Assembly: GCA_039030125.1 (NCBI GenBank)
Contig: JBCCEV010000154.1
Location: 1-10,058, forward strand
Source of the DNA: JBCCEV01 sp039030125
GTDB lineage: Bacteria; Pseudomonadota; Gammaproteobacteria; Ga0077536
DNA length: 10,058 bases
Reading direction: 5' to 3'
Of the stretch, positions 6,633 through 10,058 are shown one piece after another. The notes beneath the pieces are model-generated. The model saw only the letters and a program-made list of their open reading frames with translations, searched no databases and was not told the origin of the DNA. The position numbers and the translations under genes were made by a program. Positions within the stretch are counted from its first letter, which is position 1. The number at the start of each line of letters is the position of its first letter.

Positions 6633-6797
6633 AGCTGCGACCTTGCTCTACGCCTGCGCTGATGCCTCAAAGACCCCGAACCCAGTGGAGCCTTTGCGTT
6701 ACGAATCGATGAAAACGCGCTTTCATGGATTGATTAGAGCATCGTTTCACATTTCAAGCGGCGATCAAAGACGCAAGGTGGGTAATACACCTCGCTA
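6633..6797. other. Non-coding gap inside the paralogue cluster
   Basis: These 165 bases separate the first and second paralogues. I see no gene and no intrinsic terminator. They contain a near-perfect 18-base palindrome (6709-6726, listed separately). The gap is large enough to hold a separate promoter for the downstream pair, but no clear -35/-10 pair was found. Confidence 0.4.
6709..6726. repeat. 18-base imperfect palindrome between paralogues
   Basis: ATGAAAACGCGCTTTCAT reads the same on the opposite strand except for one base pair (8 of 9 half-site positions match). It lies 77 bases before the second paralogue start. The size and symmetry suit a dimeric regulator site, but chance is not excluded by a single copy. 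Confidence 0.35.
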
Positions 6798-7382
6798 TTA
6801 AGGGACCACCACGGTACTGGAAACCGCGATAGCGCCGAGCTGTTTGCCGTCGTAGCCCTGCGCCTCGCAGCGATAATCCTGGCCGCTGGAGATCGGCAGG
6901 ATTGGCAGATCGGTGGTGGATACCGAGCCCGCGAACACCGCCGAGGCCGAGGTTGCGATTAGATTGTCATCATAGAAATGGGACACGCTAACGCTCAGGT
7001 GATCGCCTTCGGTATCGATGGCGGAGAAATCGCAGCGCGGTTGAGGCCCAAGGCCAAGGTCCGGGGTCGAAGCTGTGATCGAAGTGACCGCTGGTGGGGT
7101 GCCAATGATCGATGCAATCGCGGCAAAGTTAGCGTTCACCTGCGCTGCATCCGCGGTGGTGCCGTTAGTGAATGTGTTAGGAACCGTAAACGCGACCGCG
7201 CCCATGACGGGCACGAGTAATGCGAAAAACAGCGGCACACGCGCCTTACGATGACGATTGGCCAAAACGCCACAAGCACCAATTACCACACCGAGCAGCA
7301 GCAACGCCCAGGGTCCTAACGGCACCGTTTCAATTGTGATCCCGCTGCCCCAAATCATTGCGCCCCAGTTTTCGCCCCACAT
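6798..7382 (-). CDS. WGENWG-start, membrane-anchored Ig-like-domain protein, first paralogue
   Basis: Unrecognised 194-residue protein, first gene of the minus-strand set of three. It begins MWGENWGAMIWGSG (1-14), then ETVPLGPW and a membrane segment (about 20-41) ending ANRHRKAR. A second hydrophobic segment (49-64) ends AVA, a possible signal peptidase site, and is followed by PNTFTNGTTADAAQVNANF (68-86). The outer domain carries C117 and C172, TEGD (124-127) and YDGK (177-180), matching positions in both siblings. The first segment with its preceding VPLGPW and following basic cluster looks like a PEP/IPTL-type sorting tail, but it sits at the N-terminus. The start is well supported: GGGAG 7 bases before the ATG. 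Divergent from the acyl-CoA dehydrogenase, 134 bases apart. Function unknown. Confidence 0.8.
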   Translation of the reverse strand: MWGENWGAMIWGSGITIETVPLGPWALLLLGVVIGACGVLANRHRKARVPLFFALLVPVMGAVAFTVPNTFTNGTTADAAQVNANFAAIASIIGTPPAVTSITASTPDLGLGPQPRCDFSAIDTEGDHLSVSVSHFYDDNLIATSASAVFAGSVSTTDLPILPISSGQDYRCEAQGYDGKQLGAIAVSSTVVVP

Positions 7383-7516
7383 GATGCATCTCCCATTTCT
7401 GTGCGCTCAACCTACCGCCGCGTCCGCGCAGCAGGCGAGTGCTTTGTTACCGCTCCTTCATGGTACGGATCCCGGTTTACACTACTGCGTAATACTTCCT
7501 TGAAAAGATTAACGAG

Positions 7517-8788
7517 ATGAATTTTGACCTCCCCAAAGAGCTGACCGAGTACCTGGATGTGCTTGATGATTTCATCGAGCGCGAAATCAAGCCGTTAGAA
7601 GAGCAAGACGACAACATTCGATTCTTTGACCATCGGCGCGAGGACTCGCGCACCGATTGGGATCGTGGCGGTGTCCCCAGCCAACAATGGGAGGACCTCC
7701 TTTTGAAAGCGCGACGCCTCGCCGATGCTGCTGGCCACCACCGTTACCCCTACCCCAAGGCGTACGGCGGTCAGGGCGGCACCAACCTCGGCATGGCCGT
7801 GATCCGCGAACATTTCATGCTGCGCGGACTAGGGCTCCATTGCGATTTGCAGAACGAGCATTCTATTGTCGGCAACAACATGTGCCTCATGCTGATGGTC
7901 GCCTACGGGAGCGACCAGCAGAAGGACGACTGGGTCGAGGATCTCGCCAACGGCAACCGGCATTTTGCCTTCGGGATCACCGAGCCCAACCACGGCTCGG
8001 ACGCAACATTCATGGAGACTCGCGCCGTGCGCGACGGCGACGAGTGGGTGATCAACGGCGAAAAAATGTGGAACACCGGCATGCACACCGCTTCGCACGA
8101 CTTGGTCTTCGCGCGCACCGGCGGCGACGACGGCGATGCCGACGGCATCACCTGTTTCCTGGTGCCCTGCGACGATGACGGGCTAAAGGTTGAAGAGTTT
8201 ATGTGGACGTTCAATATGCCCACCGATCACGCGCGCGTATCGCTCAATAATGCGCGCGTATCCCATGCCGACATCCTGGGTGAGGAAGGCGGTGGGTTAC
8301 AGGTCGTCCAACACTTCTTTAACGAGAATCGGATCCGCCAGGCCGCCTCCAGTCTGGGTGCCGCGCAGTTCTGCATCAATGAATCGGTATCTTTTGCGAA
8401 CGAGCGCGTGACATTCGGCAAGCGCTTGTCGAGCAACCAGGGCATCCAATTTCCCCTAGTGGAACTGCAAACCCAATGCGAAATGCTCCGCGCGCTAATC
8501 CACAAAACGGCATGGCAGATGGACACCTACGGCCCTTTTACCGTCTCCGATAAGGTCTCAATGTGTAATTACTGGGCGAACCGTTTGTGTTGCGAGGCGG
8601 CGGATCGCGCGATGCAGGTTCACGGCGGCATGGGCTATTCCCGACATAAACCCTTTGAGCACATCTATCGCCATCACCGCCGTTACCGGATCACCGAGGG
8701 CGCGGAGGAAATTCAGATGCGCCGCGTGGCGGGCTATATGTTCGGCTTCATGAAACAGCAGGCGCCCAAGGGGGTTCGGGATCAATGA
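7517..8788 (+). CDS. Acyl-CoA dehydrogenase
   Basis: A 423-residue FAD enzyme that introduces a 2,3-double bond into an acyl-CoA and passes electrons to ETF. The family signatures are clear: FGITEPNHGSDA (152-163, flavin and substrate binding), GEKMWNTG (181-188), FGKRL (300-304), and the C-terminal MQVHGGMGYSR (366-376) and YRITEGAEEIQ (390-400), in which E394 is at the position of the catalytic base of medium-chain-type enzymes. Length is slightly above the usual 380-400 because of an N-terminal insert around 40-55 (RREDSRTDWDRGG), common in acyl-CoA dehydrogenases of this long subgroup. Chain length specificity cannot be told. The ribosome binding site is weak (AACGAG directly before the ATG). 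Together with the two crotonases it suggests acyl-CoA catabolism, but the genes are not contiguous. Confidence 0.94.
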   Translation: MNFDLPKELTEYLDVLDDFIEREIKPLEEQDDNIRFFDHRREDSRTDWDRGGVPSQQWEDLLLKARRLADAAGHHRYPYPKAYGGQGGTNLGMAVIREHFMLRGLGLHCDLQNEHSIVGNNMCLMLMVAYGSDQQKDDWVEDLANGNRHFAFGITEPNHGSDATFMETRAVRDGDEWVINGEKMWNTGMHTASHDLVFARTGGDDGDADGITCFLVPCDDDGLKVEEFMWTFNMPTDHARVSLNNARVSHADILGEEGGGLQVVQHFFNENRIRQAASSLGAAQFCINESVSFANERVTFGKRLSSNQGIQFPLVELQTQCEMLRALIHKTAWQMDTYGPFTVSDKVSMCNYWANRLCCEAADRAMQVHGGMGYSRHKPFEHIYRHHRRYRITEGAEEIQMRRVAGYMFGFMKQQAPKGVRDQ

Positions 8789-8933
8789 CACACGAATCAA
8801 CACGTCCTGGCGGTTAGTCATTGAGCATCACATTGGCTTGCTGTTATGTTTACGCTCTTGGCGTGGGGACAGGTCAACCGCTTGCGTGGTGCGAAGCGGA
8901 TCTCATTCGCTTGATTCAAATGGAGGTGGAACC

Positions 8934-9713
8934 ATGTACTTTAAACGTTTGATCGCAACCGGGATGCTGATGCTCATGGCTGCCAGCACCAACGCCCAAA
9001 CGCTCTTGATCGATTGGACCTACCTCAGCGACCCAACGTTTTTCGACACAGCCCCCGGCGCTGATTTTCGCTTCGCCACCATCGACGATGTCGCCGTTCC
9101 CGGACTCAATCCACAAGGCCATCTATCGTATCTCGAAGATACGATTATAGGCGTCTCCAGTGGCTTTGCAGGCGGCACCCTCAGCACAAAGTTAAACACC
9201 TTAACGGGGACCTACGACATCACCGCCGTTTCAAGTTCCGGAACATTCAATTGCCCGGCGTTTTTTTGCGGCGCCCTGTTTGACAATGCGCCGGCGAGCT
9301 TTGTGTTGAGCAACTTTCTGCCTGGGGCGGTTAATGGTGGGGCATTCGTCGGCACCAACACGTTTACCCTCAGTTTTGACACAGTGAGCAGCTTCAGCGA
9401 TTTTGGCCGCTGGAGCGGTACCGGGTACAGTTGGTTACGCGGCGAAGACCTTAATTTGCTCCCGATCCCACCGGGCGTGATCGCCCACTTCAACGCAATC
9501 TCAGGCCTGCTGCCGGGGAATTGGTCAGGCGTCGCGCTACTGGACGTCAACACCTCGGTGCTAAGCGGTCCCAATTTGGGATATCAAGCGCGGCAAGTGT
9601 CAACAGTGTTCTACACCAACACCGATGTCACCGTTATCCCGATCCCGGCGACCTTACCGCTGTTGGTTTCAGCGCTGGGGTTACTCATCGCTCGGCGCCA
9701 AAGTCGCGCCTGA
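8934..9713 (+). CDS. Secreted VPLPA-CTERM-type sorted protein
   Basis: A 259-residue exported protein. The ATG at 8934 has GGAGG 7 bases before it and starts a standard signal peptide (MYFKRL, hydrophobic core, cleavage likely after TNA at 19-21); an upstream in-frame ATG at 8838 would bury that signal, so I reject it. The mature part is Gly/Ser/Thr/Phe-rich and predicted beta-structured, with two close cysteines (C107, C112). The tail is VIPIPATLPLL (234-244), a hydrophobic helix and ARRQSR: the layout of a VPLPA/PEP-CTERM tail recognised by an exosortase, which cuts it and leaves the protein at the surface or in matrix. No exosortase gene is in the window. The specific role is unknown; family members are often biofilm or floc proteins. 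It lies 145 bases after the acyl-CoA dehydrogenase, probably with its own promoter. Confidence 0.83.
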   Translation: MYFKRLIATGMLMLMAASTNAQTLLIDWTYLSDPTFFDTAPGADFRFATIDDVAVPGLNPQGHLSYLEDTIIGVSSGFAGGTLSTKLNTLTGTYDITAVSSSGTFNCPAFFCGALFDNAPASFVLSNFLPGAVNGGAFVGTNTFTLSFDTVSSFSDFGRWSGTGYSWLRGEDLNLLPIPPGVIAHFNAISGLLPGNWSGVALLDVNTSVLSGPNLGYQARQVSTVFYTNTDVTVIPIPATLPLLVSALGLLIARRQSRA

Positions 9714-9780
9714 GACTGTAAGACTGAAACTCGCAGGTCAGCGGCCCACACATTTCAATAACACGCTGCGTCTGCACCGA

Positions 9781-9791
9781 CGATAATATCG
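9781..9791. repeat. Short palindrome upstream of the pilus gene
   Basis: CGATA-A-TATCG is a perfect 5+5 palindrome 33 bases before the ATG at 9824. It contains GATAAT, a possible -10-like hexamer, but no matching -35. Weak evidence for a regulator site or promoter. Confidence 0.25.
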
Positions 9792-9823
9792 CCGGGCAAC
9801 CATTTTCCGTGGGAGGGATCCTC

Positions 9824-10058
9824 ATGCTCGCATTATCGTCCCGTGATCAATCTACCGCGCACGGCGCTTTTTTCAGTCTGGTTATTTTCATCCCGACACT
9901 GTGGTCACCAATCGCGAGCGCCAATCTGTCAGGGGCAACGATCGTCGATTACGCCAAAGGTCCAGTGATCGCGGTTGAATCACAAACCCCCAAAGTGATG
10001 CTGCAGATGTCGAAAGATGAGCGGTGGTGGGACAAAATCTACACCGACTATGACGACC
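9824..10058 (+). CDS. PilY1-like type IV pilus protein (N-terminal part, runs off the edge)
   Basis: The frame is open to the window edge. GGGAGG lies 6 bases before the ATG. The 78 visible residues start with a signal-peptide-like stretch (hydrophobic core FFSLVIFIP, likely cut near IASA at about 29-32). After it comes PKVMLQMSKDERWWDKIYTD, which closely resembles the PKVMLAMSKDHQLF...YxDYxD opening of PilY1 tip adhesins and pilus-biogenesis proteins of gammaproteobacteria. Those are large (over 1000 residues), with a beta-propeller that binds calcium and controls pilus extension and surface attachment. Only the start is seen, so domains are inferred. It follows the VPLPA-CTERM gene by 110 bases. 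Confidence 0.7.
   Translation, partial: MLALSSRDQSTAHGAFFSLVIFIPTLWSPIASANLSGATIVDYAKGPVIAVESQTPKVMLQMSKDERWWDKIYTDYDD

Noticed and set aside
7383..7516. Promoters in the divergent gap before the acyl-CoA dehydrogenase
   Set aside because: TACACT and TAATAC resemble -10 elements, but neither has a correctly spaced -35, so none is listed.
7657..8178. Plus-strand 173-codon frame inside the acyl-CoA dehydrogenase gene
   Set aside because: Arg/Pro-rich frame-shifted shadow of a conserved enzyme.
8838..8933. Upstream extension of the VPLPA-CTERM gene to an earlier ATG
   Set aside because: It would place 32 unrelated residues before a normal signal peptide, and the strong GGAGG serves the ATG at 8934.

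Overview
The window looks like chromosome from a proteobacterium, probably an environmental or marine gammaproteobacterium. The evidence is an RhlE-type DEAD-box helicase remnant, a PilY1-type pilus protein start, a MAPEG membrane protein, a VPLPA-CTERM-like exported protein, Shine-Dalgarno-led genes and moderately high GC. The taxonomic call is inference. No rRNA, tRNA, CRISPR array or complete insertion sequence was seen.

Layout, left to right. Bases 1-460 hold no gene I can identify. Bases 461-637 (minus) are the first 45 codons of a DEAD-box helicase with a good ribosome binding site, cut off where the Walker A motif should begin; this looks like a decayed or rearranged edge. Two crotonase-superfamily genes follow on the minus strand (887-1663 and 1796-2605). 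Both lack one or both of the usual catalytic glutamates. Divergent from them is a MAPEG gene (2735-3145, plus), closed by a strong intrinsic terminator. A small exported protein of unknown function (3252-3752, minus) is divergent from a complete flavin-dependent tryptophan-halogenase-family gene (3966-5477, plus).

Bases 5485-7382 (minus) contain the most unusual locus, three tandem paralogous genes. Two start with the same WG-rich peptide. All three have a membrane segment with an Arg-rich end, then a second signal-peptide-like segment ending in A-x-A, then a conserved PNxFxNGTxADA...NANF block. A divergent extracytoplasmic domain with two invariant cysteines and DxDGD/DGK motifs follows. The layout resembles a C-terminal surface-sorting tail moved to the N-terminus.

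Divergent from this cluster is an acyl-CoA dehydrogenase (7517-8788, plus), then a secreted VPLPA-CTERM-type protein (8934-9713) and the start of a PilY1-like type IV pilus protein that runs off the right edge (from 9824).

Two themes can be supported. One is acyl-CoA metabolism: two crotonases and an acyl-CoA dehydrogenase, which are not in one operon. The other is surface or exported proteins: the three-gene family, the VPLPA-CTERM protein, PilY1 and the small exported protein. The halogenase stands alone, with no biosynthetic partner in view.
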